Below, one piece after another: positions 19,655 to 28,476 of a stretch of DNA of 64,000 bases. Source of the DNA: Candidatus Binatia bacterium (lineage in GTDB: Bacteria > Desulfobacterota > Binatia > UBA1149 > JAJCZL01); NCBI GenBank assembly GCA_028278325.1, contig JANQEO010000275.1, positions 54,541 to 118,540 of the forward strand, in the 5' to 3' direction. Every line of letters begins with the position of its first letter. The stretch's first letter is position 1. Under the pieces are notes generated by a model, which ran no database searches, was not told the DNA's origin, and saw only the letters and a list, made by a program, of their open reading frames with translations. Both the position numbers and the translations under genes were made by a program.

Positions 19655-21850
19655 ATGAGAGTAAGTTCGCTGTTTAAGGCAGCGTCGGTGCTACCCGCCG
19701 TTGGACTGCTTTGTATGGTGAGCGTCGCCGACGCTCAGCAGGACAAGGACCAGCAGGGCTGCATCAACGCCATGAGCAAAGACGGCAGCAAGGTCTTGAG
19801 CACTCAGGGCAAAGAGGCCGGAAAATGCCAGAAAGATTTCGCCAACGGCAAGTTGGTCGACCCGGTCAAGGCGCCGTTTGGCAACAGCGCGGACGCCTGC
19901 ATCGCCGCCGATTTCAAAGGTAAGGTGGCGAAGGCCAAGGACAAGACCGTAACCAAGGACGAGCCCAAGAAGTGCACGGCCAATCAGCCGACCATCGGCG
20001 CCGGCTCTGTCGGCCTCGAGGGTGCCGTCGTGAACGCGGTCGGTCAGGACGTAGCCTTGCAGCTCATGCAAGACTTGTTCGGACCCAGCGTCAGCGGCAC
20101 TACGGTCAGCAAGGCTGCCAACAAGGACGCGGCCGGCTGCCAGCAGGGCGTTCTCAAGACCGTTCAGAAGTGCGTCGACACCAAGATCAAAGAGTTCGAC
20201 AAGTGCAAGAAGGACGGCCTAAGCGGCAAGGTTCTGCCTCAGCTCATCACCACAGGCGATATCGCCGATTGCGTGACGGACGGCGGACGCGCGGGCTCGA
20301 TCGCTGCCGACACCAAGGGCAAAGTAGGCAAAGCCTGTAACGGCGTTGTCGGCAAAGGCATCGACGGCGGCGTCTCCAAGAAGTGCGTCGGCAAGGGCAT
20401 CCCCGTAGGCCCGGCCCTCGACGCTCTCTTCCCCGGCGTGAGTGCCGGCGCTACCTCGGCCACGCTTGATGCGGTCGCCGAGTGCGCTGCATGCCGCTGG
20501 GTCAACCGGACCCATGGTACCAGCATCGACTGCGATCTGTTTGACAACGCCGCAGCCGACGGTAGCTGCGCGGACATCGACTTCTGCGCCTTCCCGCCCA
20601 GCAGCGCTGATCTGACGATCACCGCCGGCCAGGGTGGCGGCAACACCCAGCTGTCGACCGGTTGGACGGGTCTGGCCCACAACACCGACATCTCCGACGA
20701 CTTCGTCGGTAACGTCGACTTCACCTGCGTAGGCGGCGGCTGCACCTCCTGTGCCCCGAGAGTGGGCGCGGCCTACACGGGCAACCGTTGCCAGGAAGAC
20801 CACCGTGCTCTGTGCAGCGATCCGTTCGTAACCGGCGGAGACTGCGTGCAGACCTGCTTGCCGACCTTCGGCGCTCCGCTCCCGCTCAACGCGGCTGCGA
20901 CGCCGGTCTGCGTGGTGAACAACATCATCAGCGAGCTCGACGGCAGCGCCAACTTGAACACCGGCGCTTCGAGCACCCTGGTGAGCAGCCGTGCGGTCGT
21001 ACACACCGGCACGCAGTCGCGGCCTTGCCCGACCTGCGACGGTGACCCGACGGCCAACGACGGCGTGCGCGGCGGTACCTGCACAGGCGGTCCCGACAAC
21101 GGCACCAGCTGTGACGCCAACGCGACCAGCACCGAGTTCGGCTCGACCAGTTACGACTGTCGTCCGGACGCGGGCGCCAACGTCAGCGGCCTGGGCCTCG
21201 ATATCGGCCTGAGGCTGACGACGGGCACCTCGTCGATCACGGCGGTGGCCGCTGCATCCGGCGGTGTGAGTGCTGTCTGCGACAACGGTGGCCCCTGCCA
21301 CTGTGCGGTGTGCTCGGTCAACACGACCGTGCCGTGTAACACCGACGCCGATTGCCCGGACAAGAAGGAGACCTGCTCCTCGGCCGGCACCGGTGTGAAC
21401 CCGAGCCCCAACGATTGCTCCGGCGACGGCTTCGTCTGCACGGCGGCAGCAACCGATGGCGTCTGCGCGACGGGCTTCGAGACGTTCTGTGACGGCCAGA
21501 CCGACCCGGCCGGGAACTTCATAATCCCGTGCTCCGGTCAGCCGGACTGCGACGCTCTCGACACCGAGTGCTCGGGCGGCGACTGCGGCACCTGCTCGGC
21601 GGTTCAGCAGAGGACCTGCTTCCTCGACACCGTGTCGGCTGCAGGTGCTCCGGATCCCGCGGACGCCGGCGGATTCAGCGACTTCGATCTCGGATCGACG
21701 TTCTGCATCCCGCCGACCAGCTCGCCTGGCGTCAACGGCGCAGGCGGTCTGCCGGGCCCCGGCCAACTCTCGCTGGACTTCTCGTCGCAGCTCCTGTGCT
21801 CCGACGGCGTGACCAACTTCAACTTCCCGAGCGGTTCGAACTGCCCGTAA
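19655..21850 (+). CDS. large secreted Cys-rich protein of unknown function
   Basis: 731 residues from ATG 19655 (strong AGGAGG site). The longer open frame upstream is rejected because it crosses the promoter. The N-terminus is a classic Sec signal peptide ending ADA before QQDKDQ. The N-terminal third has Lys-rich modules in which C...KC patterns recur (GCINAMSK..GKCQKDF; GCQQGVLKTVQKCVDTKIKEFDKCKK). The middle contains AACRWVNR and DCDLFDN. The C-terminal half has many closely spaced cysteines (CTGGPDNGTSC, CSVNTTVPCNTDADCP, CSGGDCGTC). It ends in TFCIPPT...GLPGPG...C, which is shared with the partial gene at 63782. It has its own promoter and terminator. Many disulphides imply an extracytoplasmic location. 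Function unknown. Confidence 0.8.
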   Translation: MRVSSLFKAASVLPAVGLLCMVSVADAQQDKDQQGCINAMSKDGSKVLSTQGKEAGKCQKDFANGKLVDPVKAPFGNSADACIAADFKGKVAKAKDKTVTKDEPKKCTANQPTIGAGSVGLEGAVVNAVGQDVALQLMQDLFGPSVSGTTVSKAANKDAAGCQQGVLKTVQKCVDTKIKEFDKCKKDGLSGKVLPQLITTGDIADCVTDGGRAGSIAADTKGKVGKACNGVVGKGIDGGVSKKCVGKGIPVGPALDALFPGVSAGATSATLDAVAECAACRWVNRTHGTSIDCDLFDNAAADGSCADIDFCAFPPSSADLTITAGQGGGNTQLSTGWTGLAHNTDISDDFVGNVDFTCVGGGCTSCAPRVGAAYTGNRCQEDHRALCSDPFVTGGDCVQTCLPTFGAPLPLNAAATPVCVVNNIISELDGSANLNTGASSTLVSSRAVVHTGTQSRPCPTCDGDPTANDGVRGGTCTGGPDNGTSCDANATSTEFGSTSYDCRPDAGANVSGLGLDIGLRLTTGTSSITAVAAASGGVSAVCDNGGPCHCAVCSVNTTVPCNTDADCPDKKETCSSAGTGVNPSPNDCSGDGFVCTAAATDGVCATGFETFCDGQTDPAGNFIIPCSGQPDCDALDTECSGGDCGTCSAVQQRTCFLDTVSAAGAPDPADAGGFSDFDLGSTFCIPPTSSPGVNGAGGLPGPGQLSLDFSSQLLCSDGVTNFNFPSGSNCP

Positions 21851-21897
21851 GTTGAAGCCAAACCTGCTGCGGGGTTGATTCCCCGCGGCCAAAGACG

Positions 21898-21934
21898 CCC
21901 CCCGTACCCGCAAGGGTACGGGGGGTTTTTTTTT
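21898..21934 (+). terminator. strong rho-independent terminator
   Basis: A perfect 12-bp stem (CCCCCCGTACCC / GGGTACGGGGGG) closed by a GCAA tetraloop and followed by nine T residues. It lies 48 bp after the Cys-rich gene. A smaller hairpin, GCGGGG-TTGATT-CCCCGC (21869-21886), precedes it. Together with the promoter at 19521 it makes the Cys-rich gene a monocistronic unit. Confidence 0.95.
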
Positions 21935-22044
21935 GACCGGCGGCACTCGCCCAGGACCTCTGGTTGAGTCGGGCACAGCGCTGCGTTAACACTGAGCGCC
22001 GCCCATCGAACCGCCTAGTTGACGAATCAGGAGTAATAATAAGG

Positions 22045-23199
22045 ATGTCGATCAAGACCGAAGCGTGGGTCCTCCACGCAGGTGAAAAAGGTGCGCCGCC
22101 GGTAACCACGGAGCTCGTTCGCGAAGAGTTCGAGTTCGAAGATTTCGGCCCCGAGGAAGTCCTGGCGTCTCCTCTCTATGGTTGCCTCGAGGGCAACATG
22201 GGCCACTCCGTCGAACGCAAGCCCATCGACATCTGCATCGCCCGCGGCGAGGACAAGGTCGTCATCGGCAACGCCGGCGTCATGCGCATCGAGGAGTGCG
22301 GCAGCGCCGTCACCACGGTCAAGAAAGGCGACATAGCCATTCTCTTCTGCAACGGGATCTGGGACCGTTACGGATACCCGAAGCGCATATACGGCTACGA
22401 TGCGCCGGGGACCATCGGCATGCTCGCGAAGAAGGTCAAGCTTCACGAGCGCCAGGTCATAGCGATTCCGGAAGGCAGCAAGTATCCGGCCGAGCAGTGG
22501 GCCGCCTTCTCCCTACGCTACATAACGGCCTGGTCGAACTGGCGCCTTGCCTACGGAACACTGAGGCTGCTCCTCGACGAGAAAGAGCTGCCGAATCCGC
22601 AGGTCTGGGGATGGGGAGGAGGCGTGAGCATGGGACAGCTGGCGCTTGCCAAACACGCCGGCTGCGACGCCACACAGATAGCATCCACCGACGATCGCCT
22701 GGCGGCCATCGAGGGGCTCAGCATACGCCCGGTCGACCGCCGCGAGTTCAGCGACCTCTACTACGACAAGTCCCGCTTCAGGAAGGACCAGGAGTACACG
22801 GACAAGTACCTGGCTGCGGAAAAGCTCTTCTTGTCCAAGGTCAAAGACATCAGCGGCGGTGAGATGGTCAACATCTTCATAGACTACGTCGGCGCCCCCG
22901 TGCTCAGAGCCACCCTCAAGGCGCTGGCTCGCCAGGGAATAATCACCACCGCAGGCTGGAAAGAAGGTATGATAATCGACCTGGTGAGAGCCACGGAGTG
23001 CATAGCGAGGCACCAGCACATAAACACCCACTACGCCCGCTACAGCGAAGGTGTGGAAGCCGTCGAGTTTGCTGAAAAGCACGGCTGGCTGCCCCCTCTC
23101 GAGGACCGCACCTACGGCTACGATGAGGTCCCGGAGATGATGGCCGACTACAAGGCCGACAAGGTGGGATGGTTTCCGATCTACAAAGTCGCCGACTAG
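22045..23199 (+). CDS. MDR-superfamily (zinc-type alcohol dehydrogenase-like) oxidoreductase
   Basis: 384 residues from ATG 22045; AGGAG lies 12 nt upstream and AAGG directly abuts. It has the MDR layout: an N-terminal GroES-like part, a substrate-linking helix, and a Rossmann part with a glycine-rich GWGGGVSMG (residues 189-197) in place of the common AxxGxxG. No structural-zinc Cys cluster is seen. The C-terminal half is distantly reminiscent of crotonyl-CoA carboxylase/reductases, but the key blocks of those enzymes are not present. It lies 24 bp before a 3-hydroxyacyl-CoA dehydrogenase, so an acyl-CoA or aldehyde substrate is plausible. Substrate not assigned. Confidence 0.7.
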   Translation: MSIKTEAWVLHAGEKGAPPVTTELVREEFEFEDFGPEEVLASPLYGCLEGNMGHSVERKPIDICIARGEDKVVIGNAGVMRIEECGSAVTTVKKGDIAILFCNGIWDRYGYPKRIYGYDAPGTIGMLAKKVKLHERQVIAIPEGSKYPAEQWAAFSLRYITAWSNWRLAYGTLRLLLDEKELPNPQVWGWGGGVSMGQLALAKHAGCDATQIASTDDRLAAIEGLSIRPVDRREFSDLYYDKSRFRKDQEYTDKYLAAEKLFLSKVKDISGGEMVNIFIDYVGAPVLRATLKALARQGIITTAGWKEGMIIDLVRATECIARHQHINTHYARYSEGVEAVEFAEKHGWLPPLEDRTYGYDEVPEMMADYKADKVGWFPIYKVAD

Positions 23200-23223
23200 A
23201 AGCCCCCGGGGAGATTACAGAAA

Positions 23224-24111
23224 ATGAGCATCGCTAAACTCGCAATTCTCGGCGGCGGCCAGATGGGCGCCGGAATCGCCCAGGTGGCGGCGTCCAACGG
23301 GATAGACGTCACGCTGATCAAGGCCACGCCGGGCTCGTCGGATCCCGTCAAGGCAACGATCGAGAAATCCCTGACCAGGCTGGTCGAAAAAGAGAAGATG
23401 TCCCAGGCCGGGGCCATGGAAGTGATGGGCCGCATCGCCTTCACCGACGACCTCGGCGCCGTGGCGACGGCCGATCTGTTTATCGAGTCCATCATCGAAG
23501 ACATCGAGGTCAAGAAAGCCAAGTTCGCCGAAGTCGACCGCATCATGAAGCCCCAGGGGATCCTGGCGAGTAACACTTCGACGCTGGCCATCACCGAGAT
23601 GCAAGACGCCACCGAGAGAAGCGAGCGTTTCATCGGCCTGCACTTCTTCAATCCGCCGACGGCAATGAAGCTCGTCGAGGTGGTGCCGACCAGAACCACC
23701 GACCCTTCGGTGACCAGCGTCGCCATAGGTTTCTGCGAAAGGCTGGGCAAGACACCGGTACTGGTAGCCGACTCGACCGGCTTCATCGTCAACAGGTTGC
23801 TCACGCCTTACATGGTCGATGCCATGCGCTGCCTGGAGGCTGGACTGTCCGACATCCACGGCATCGACACCGCCATGCAGCTCGGCGCCAACCATCCTAT
23901 GGGCCCGCTGGCCCTGGCCGATTACATCGGACTGGACATCGTCCATGCCATGGCGACCAACCTGTACGAGAGCTTCGGCCTCGAGCACATGAAGCCGACG
24001 CGCACACTCGATCATCTCGTGGCAGAAGGAATTCTCGGCCGCAAGAGCAAGCTGGGATTCTACGACTATTCCGAGTCCCCGCCGGTGCCCAACCCGGCGT
24101 TGCACGGCTGA
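23224..24111 (+). CDS. 3-hydroxyacyl-CoA (3-hydroxybutyryl-CoA) dehydrogenase
   Basis: NAD(P)-dependent oxidation or reduction at C3 of acyl-CoAs. N-terminal Rossmann motif LGGGQMGAGIA; catalytic region LHFFNPPTAMKLVEVV with the catalytic His and its partner Glu; substrate Ser in SNTSTLAIT. The C-terminal dimerisation domain includes DSTGFIVNRLL and a terminal LGFYDYS. 295 residues, the size of stand-alone butyrate/PHB-type enzymes rather than fused FadB. It lies between the MDR oxidoreductase and an aldehyde dehydrogenase. Confidence 0.9.
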   Translation: MSIAKLAILGGGQMGAGIAQVAASNGIDVTLIKATPGSSDPVKATIEKSLTRLVEKEKMSQAGAMEVMGRIAFTDDLGAVATADLFIESIIEDIEVKKAKFAEVDRIMKPQGILASNTSTLAITEMQDATERSERFIGLHFFNPPTAMKLVEVVPTRTTDPSVTSVAIGFCERLGKTPVLVADSTGFIVNRLLTPYMVDAMRCLEAGLSDIHGIDTAMQLGANHPMGPLALADYIGLDIVHAMATNLYESFGLEHMKPTRTLDHLVAEGILGRKSKLGFYDYSESPPVPNPALHG

Positions 24112-24129
24112 GCTGCGTACACGCTCCTG

Positions 24130-25671
24130 ATGGCAGACACGGCGCAGGCGATACCTGAGAGAAGCAACGCGACGTCGACCTTCGACGTCGAGAACCCCGC
24201 AACCGGCGAGGTCATCGCAACCTTACCCGTAAGCGGCCGCGATGAGATCGAAGCCACGGTCAACGCCTGCCGGGAGGCCCAGAGGCAGTGGGCGGCGTTG
24301 AGCTTCAGCCAGCGCGGCAAGATGCTCAAGCGCTTCCGCGATCACCTCATAGATCACAAGGACGAAATCGCCGAAACGATTTCGCGAGAGAACGGCAAGC
24401 CTCTGGCCGAATGCTATTCGAACGAGCTGTTCTACACCTGCGAATCGATCGGATTCTGGGCCAAGAACGCCATTCGCTTCCTGGCCGACAAGCAGGAGAC
24501 CCCGCGCCTGCTCAAGACCAAGAAGGCCTACAGCACCTACAAGCCACGAGGCGTCATCGGCATGATCACGCCTTGGAACTTCCCTTTGGTGTTGACGGTA
24601 GGCGAGGCGATCCCGGCGCTGATGGCCGGCAACGGCGTGGTTCTCAAGCCGTCGGAGATCACCCCCTTGACGGTCGTGCTCTGCTGCCGGCTAGCCGAGG
24701 AATCCGGACTACCGCCAGGCCTGCTGACCTACGTGACGGGGCTGGGGCAGACAGGCGCCGACCTCATCGACTTCGTCGACATGGTGTCTTTCACAGGCAG
24801 CGTGGAGACCGGGCGAAAGATACAGATCAAGTGCGCCGAGCAGCTCAAGCCCACGACAATGGAGCTGGGCGGCAAGGATCCGGCCATAGTCTGCGCCGAC
24901 GCCAACCTGGAGCGCGCCGTCAACGGCTGCGTCTGGGGCTCCATGACGAACGCCGGCCAGGTCTGCATCTCCATCGAGCGGGCCTATGTGCACGAGAAGA
25001 TATATGACGAGTTCGTCTCCGAACTCGTCAACCGGGTAGAGAAGCTGCGCCAGGGTCACGGCCATGAAGACACCGACCTGGGCCCCATGACCTTCCCCAA
25101 GCAGCTCGAGAAGGTGGAGCACCACGTCGAGTCCGCCAAGCGCGACGGCGCCAAGGTCCTGACCGGCGGCAAGCGTTCAACTGCGAAGTCCGGCTATTGG
25201 TACGAGCCCACGGTTCTGGTCGACGTCACGGAAGACATGGAGATCATGCGCGACGAAACTTTCGGTCCCGTCATTGCCGTTCGCAAGGTGAAGAACGACG
25301 CCGAAGCGTTGGCCCTCGCCAACGACTCGCGCTACGGGCTGTCGGCCTCGGTATGGTCCCGGGACAAGGCCGGTGCGACCAACATCGCGCGCAGGATCGA
25401 AGCCGGCGGTGTATGCGTCAACGACCACATGATCCACATGCTGATACCCGAGGTTCCCATGGGCGGCGTCAAGGAATCGGGCCTAGGCCGGCGTCACGGT
25501 GCCGAGGGTATAACCAAGTACTGCCACCAGCAGACCATCGTCGTCGACCGCTTCGGTACGAGCAAGGAACCGACCTGGTATCCTCTACCGAAGGGTATCA
25601 AGGGGATGCTGCGCCGCGGCCTGAACCTGATCTACCGTTCGGGCTGGAAGAACAGACTCCTAGGCGGCTGA
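24130..25671 (+). CDS. NAD(P)-dependent aldehyde dehydrogenase
   Basis: 513 residues, ALDH superfamily. Cofactor region ITPWNFPL, VSFTGSVETGRKI, the general-base Glu in MELGGKDPAIV and the catalytic Cys in NAGQVCISIERAYV are all present. The substrate is not evident; the sequence is of the broad succinate-semialdehyde/acyl-aldehyde type. A C-terminal extension of about 40 residues (GMLRRGLNLIYRSGW) is basic and amphipathic and could touch the membrane. The last 12 bp overlap the convergent ADP-ribosylglycohydrolase-like gene. Confidence 0.88.
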   Translation: MADTAQAIPERSNATSTFDVENPATGEVIATLPVSGRDEIEATVNACREAQRQWAALSFSQRGKMLKRFRDHLIDHKDEIAETISRENGKPLAECYSNELFYTCESIGFWAKNAIRFLADKQETPRLLKTKKAYSTYKPRGVIGMITPWNFPLVLTVGEAIPALMAGNGVVLKPSEITPLTVVLCCRLAEESGLPPGLLTYVTGLGQTGADLIDFVDMVSFTGSVETGRKIQIKCAEQLKPTTMELGGKDPAIVCADANLERAVNGCVWGSMTNAGQVCISIERAYVHEKIYDEFVSELVNRVEKLRQGHGHEDTDLGPMTFPKQLEKVEHHVESAKRDGAKVLTGGKRSTAKSGYWYEPTVLVDVTEDMEIMRDETFGPVIAVRKVKNDAEALALANDSRYGLSASVWSRDKAGATNIARRIEAGGVCVNDHMIHMLIPEVPMGGVKESGLGRRHGAEGITKYCHQQTIVVDRFGTSKEPTWYPLPKGIKGMLRRGLNLIYRSGWKNRLLGG

Positions 25672-26616
25672 TCCCGGTTCGCACTCGGCCAACGCCAGCC
25701 CTAGCTCGGTGAGCTTGGCGGCCGTTATCTCTCCGTCGGCCAACGCTTCTCTCCACCGTCCCGGAATCGCCGTGGCGCCCAAGTACGCGCCCGCCACCGC
25801 ACCGGTCATCGAAGCCAGGGTGGCCGAATTGCCGCCCAACGAAGCAGCCAACACGACCGCCTTCTCGAAGCTGTCGGTGTGGCGCGCGAAACAATAGATC
25901 GCCGTGACCACCGACCCCAGAGCCGTCTTGTTGTTACCGAGCCGTGCTACCAGCTTCTCGCGGGAAACCGTCTTGCGCGTGAGCAGGTCGGCGGCTCCCT
26001 CGAGGCGGGAACGGAACTCGCGCGCACGGGTCTCGGCGTGAAGCGCTGCGAGAAAACGCTCTCCCGACACCCGCCGTCCCCCGCCAAGCAAGGCGAGCGC
26101 CACAGCCGTGGCCTGAACCACGGCTCCTTCCATGCCGAGCACATGCTTGTGCGTGATGCCTGCGGCCGACTCCGCAACCTCGCGAAGCTCTTCGGCGTCA
26201 TCGCAGTAGACCAGGCCTATGGGCGCCGTGCGCGCAGCGGCTCCGTTGCCGTATGACTCACGCCCGCGTTCCCGCAAAGGCGAAGAGACCGGCTCATCGG
26301 CGCCGGCAAACTGCTGCTCCGACAGCGCACGCGTCGTAGTAGCGCCGTAGGCGCTTCCGTCGGAAACCACTCGACCCATCTCTTCGGTCATTGCATCGAG
26401 ATCCAAGCCCTTCGACTCGATGAGTGATGTCGCCACCGCCAGCGTCATCTCACTTGCAGGACCGTAAGACGCGGGCTCCAACTCCGCGAAGCTTTCCTCG
26501 GTGGGGAAGCGATGAGATATGGGGCCGGCATCGAGCCCGTCGAGGCGTGCCCCCAGGCACTCGCCCACCACGACCCCGGTCAAACAACCGACGAATCTGT
26601 CTCTGCGAGTCGACAT
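25660..26616 (-). CDS. ADP-ribosylglycohydrolase (DraG/ARH)-like protein with altered metal site
   Basis: 318 residues with the overall pattern of the ARH/DraG family. CLTGVVVGECLGA is at residues 11-23, SYGNGAAAR at 121-129 matches the family GNG motif, and the C-terminal ASLGGNSATLASMTGAVAGAYLG is the family's second metal motif. The Mg-binding residues are changed. TDDT is replaced by SEMT (55-58), and GGDTDT by GGNSAT (261-266). The protein has therefore probably lost or changed catalysis; the fold assignment is firm, the activity is not. It stands alone on the minus strand between genes on the plus strand. Confidence 0.75.
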   Translation of the reverse strand: MSTRRDRFVGCLTGVVVGECLGARLDGLDAGPISHRFPTEESFAELEPASYGPASEMTLAVATSLIESKGLDLDAMTEEMGRVVSDGSAYGATTTRALSEQQFAGADEPVSSPLRERGRESYGNGAAARTAPIGLVYCDDAEELREVAESAAGITHKHVLGMEGAVVQATAVALALLGGGRRVSGERFLAALHAETRAREFRSRLEGAADLLTRKTVSREKLVARLGNNKTALGSVVTAIYCFARHTDSFEKAVVLAASLGGNSATLASMTGAVAGAYLGATAIPGRWREALADGEITAAKLTELGLALAECEPGSAA

Positions 26617-26670
26617 TCAGTAGACGTCTTTGCGACGCATCCGCCAATTTGTCATAAACACGCGACAAAA

Positions 26671-27588
26671 ATGAAGAAATTGTTGATCACCGGTATTTCC
26701 GGCGGACAGGGCCGGCTGCTGGCCAAGCGCCTGGGCGAGACCTACGAGATATGCGGAGTGGACCGCATGCCCTGGGAAGGTGCACCGGCGGGAATATCCG
26801 TGACGACGATGGACCTGCGCACCAAGCGCTTCGAGAATGTCTTTCGCGTGGAGAAGCCCGATGCCGTAGTGCATCTGGCTTTCGTACGCCACTTCCGTTC
26901 CGACCCGAAGGTGAGGCACGAAGTCAACGTCGAGGGCACGCGGCGCTTGCTCCATCACTGTGCCGAATACGGCGTCAAGCAACTGGTGGTTCTCTCGAGT
27001 TCCTACGTCTATGGAGCCCTGGCCGAGAACCCCATGTACATGAACGAAGACGATCCGTTGAACTCCTCGCGGACTTTCCCGGATATGCGTGATCTGGTCG
27101 AAGTCGAAGGGCTCGTCAACACCTTCCTGTGGCGCTATCCCGACATCGCGACTTCGGTGCTGAGACCTGTGAACACTCTCGGCTATTACGTGCACAGCGC
27201 CATCGGGACCTATCTCAAGCTCGACTGGATCCCCGTGGTGTCGGGGTTCAACCCCATGATGCAGTTCATCCACGAAGAAGACACGACCGAGGCCATCGTC
27301 CTCGCCCTCAAGCACCGTCTTCGCGGGGTGTTCAACGTCGACGGGCCCGGAGCGGTCCCCCTCAGGACCGCCATCAGCGCCATCGGCCGTCGCGGCATCA
27401 CCATCCCGGAACCCCTCGTCCACATGGTCATCAGCCAGCTGTTCCGCTTCAAGATCTATCAGTTCCCGCCGGCTGCCATCGACTTTATAAAGTATCCCTG
27501 CACCATATCCGGCGACCGCTTTCGAGAGGCGACCGAATTCAAACCGCTGTTCTCCCTCGAGGACACATTCGCGAGCGTGTCACGATGA
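26671..27588 (+). CDS. NAD-dependent epimerase/dehydratase (extended SDR)
   Basis: 305 residues from ATG 26671. The N-terminal Rossmann motif GISGGQG is at 8-14, an extended-SDR pattern (VVHLAFVRH, VNVEGTRRLL, VVLSSSYVYG) follows, then LRPVNTLGYY. The catalytic Y-x-x-x-K expected after SSSYVYG is not evident; the corresponding helix reads MRDLVEVEG. It overlaps the following acyltransferase by ATGA. A pairing of SDR with PlsC-like acyltransferase is also known in Actinobacteria, where it is linked to lipid processing; the link here is inference. Confidence 0.8.
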   Translation: MKKLLITGISGGQGRLLAKRLGETYEICGVDRMPWEGAPAGISVTTMDLRTKRFENVFRVEKPDAVVHLAFVRHFRSDPKVRHEVNVEGTRRLLHHCAEYGVKQLVVLSSSYVYGALAENPMYMNEDDPLNSSRTFPDMRDLVEVEGLVNTFLWRYPDIATSVLRPVNTLGYYVHSAIGTYLKLDWIPVVSGFNPMMQFIHEEDTTEAIVLALKHRLRGVFNVDGPGAVPLRTAISAIGRRGITIPEPLVHMVISQLFRFKIYQFPPAAIDFIKYPCTISGDRFREATEFKPLFSLEDTFASVSR

Positions 27589-28463
27589 GTGCGCTGCCGT
27601 TTCTCGGTTCCCTTGGAGGCCTCGTCTCGAGCGTCGGGCCGCTCAACGAACTGTCCAGAGAGATCAGCGACCAGGTCGACAAGATCCCCGTAGAACTCAA
27701 CGAATACGGCTACGACCCCTGGGGCTTCCGTCCCGCCGTGCTGAAACGAACCATGTTGCCGGCGGCCGTGCTCTATCGTTACTACTTCAGGTGCAAGACC
27801 AAGGGCATCGACAACCTTCCCGAAGGCAAGATGCTGCTGATCGGCAACCACGGCGGTCAGGTAGCCTTCGACGGGATGATGACCATGACGGCCCTGCTTC
27901 TGGAAGGCCTTCCTCCGAGGCTGGTGCGCGGCATGGGTGAGTATTGGCTCGGCGAAATTCCCTGGTTCAACGTTTGGATGGAGCGCATGGGCAGCGCCGT
28001 AGGCACGCCGCGCACCTGCATGGACATGCTCAGGCGGGGAGAATGCGTTCTCGCCTTTCCCGAGGGTGTGCGGGGGATGAACAAGACCTACGCCGACGCC
28101 TACCAGCTGCAAGAATTCGGCAACGGCTTCATGCGGTTGGCCTTGGAGACATCGACACCGATCGTGCCCTTCGCGGTCGTGGGATCCGAAGAACAGGCTC
28201 CCGGCATCGCCAACCTCAAGTCGGTTGGCTCGCTCTTGGGAATGCCCGCCTTCCCTATCACGCTTACCTGGCCCTGGCTCGGACCTTTGGGCATGATTCC
28301 CTTTCCTGTCCGCTACCACATCGAATTCGGCGAGCCCATGCTCTTCGAAGGCGACCCGAACGATGATGACGCCGTGATCGTAGAGAAGGTCGACGAAGTG
28401 AAGGGAACCATACAGGGCATGCTTCGGCGGGGCCTCGCCGAACGCAAGAGCATATTCCTCTAG
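27585..28463 (+). CDS. lysophospholipid/glycerophosphate acyltransferase family protein
   Basis: 292 residues. Block I is NHGGQVAFD with His89 and Asp96, an HX6D spacing instead of the usual HX4D of PlsC. Block III is FPEGVRG near residue 150, followed by a PIVPFAVVG strand (block IV). The hydrophobic helix around residues 57-67 may associate with the membrane. It overlaps the SDR gene and is 13 bp before a patatin gene, so the three form a lipid-remodelling unit. Confidence 0.85.
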   Translation: MSALPFLGSLGGLVSSVGPLNELSREISDQVDKIPVELNEYGYDPWGFRPAVLKRTMLPAAVLYRYYFRCKTKGIDNLPEGKMLLIGNHGGQVAFDGMMTMTALLLEGLPPRLVRGMGEYWLGEIPWFNVWMERMGSAVGTPRTCMDMLRRGECVLAFPEGVRGMNKTYADAYQLQEFGNGFMRLALETSTPIVPFAVVGSEEQAPGIANLKSVGSLLGMPAFPITLTWPWLGPLGMIPFPVRYHIEFGEPMLFEGDPNDDDAVIVEKVDEVKGTIQGMLRRGLAERKSIFL

Positions 28464-28476
28464 ACAGAGAAAACCC

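Noticed and set aside
20219..21976. 585-codon minus-strand ORF over the Cys-rich gene
   Set aside because: The plus-strand gene has promoter, ribosome binding site, signal peptide and terminator. The antisense frame is Arg/Ala/Val-rich without domains and crosses the terminator.
22045..23199. Crotonyl-CoA carboxylase/reductase (ethylmalonyl-CoA pathway)
   Set aside because: Only general MDR layout is shared; the GASGGLG nucleotide loop and CO2-site blocks of that enzyme are not visible.
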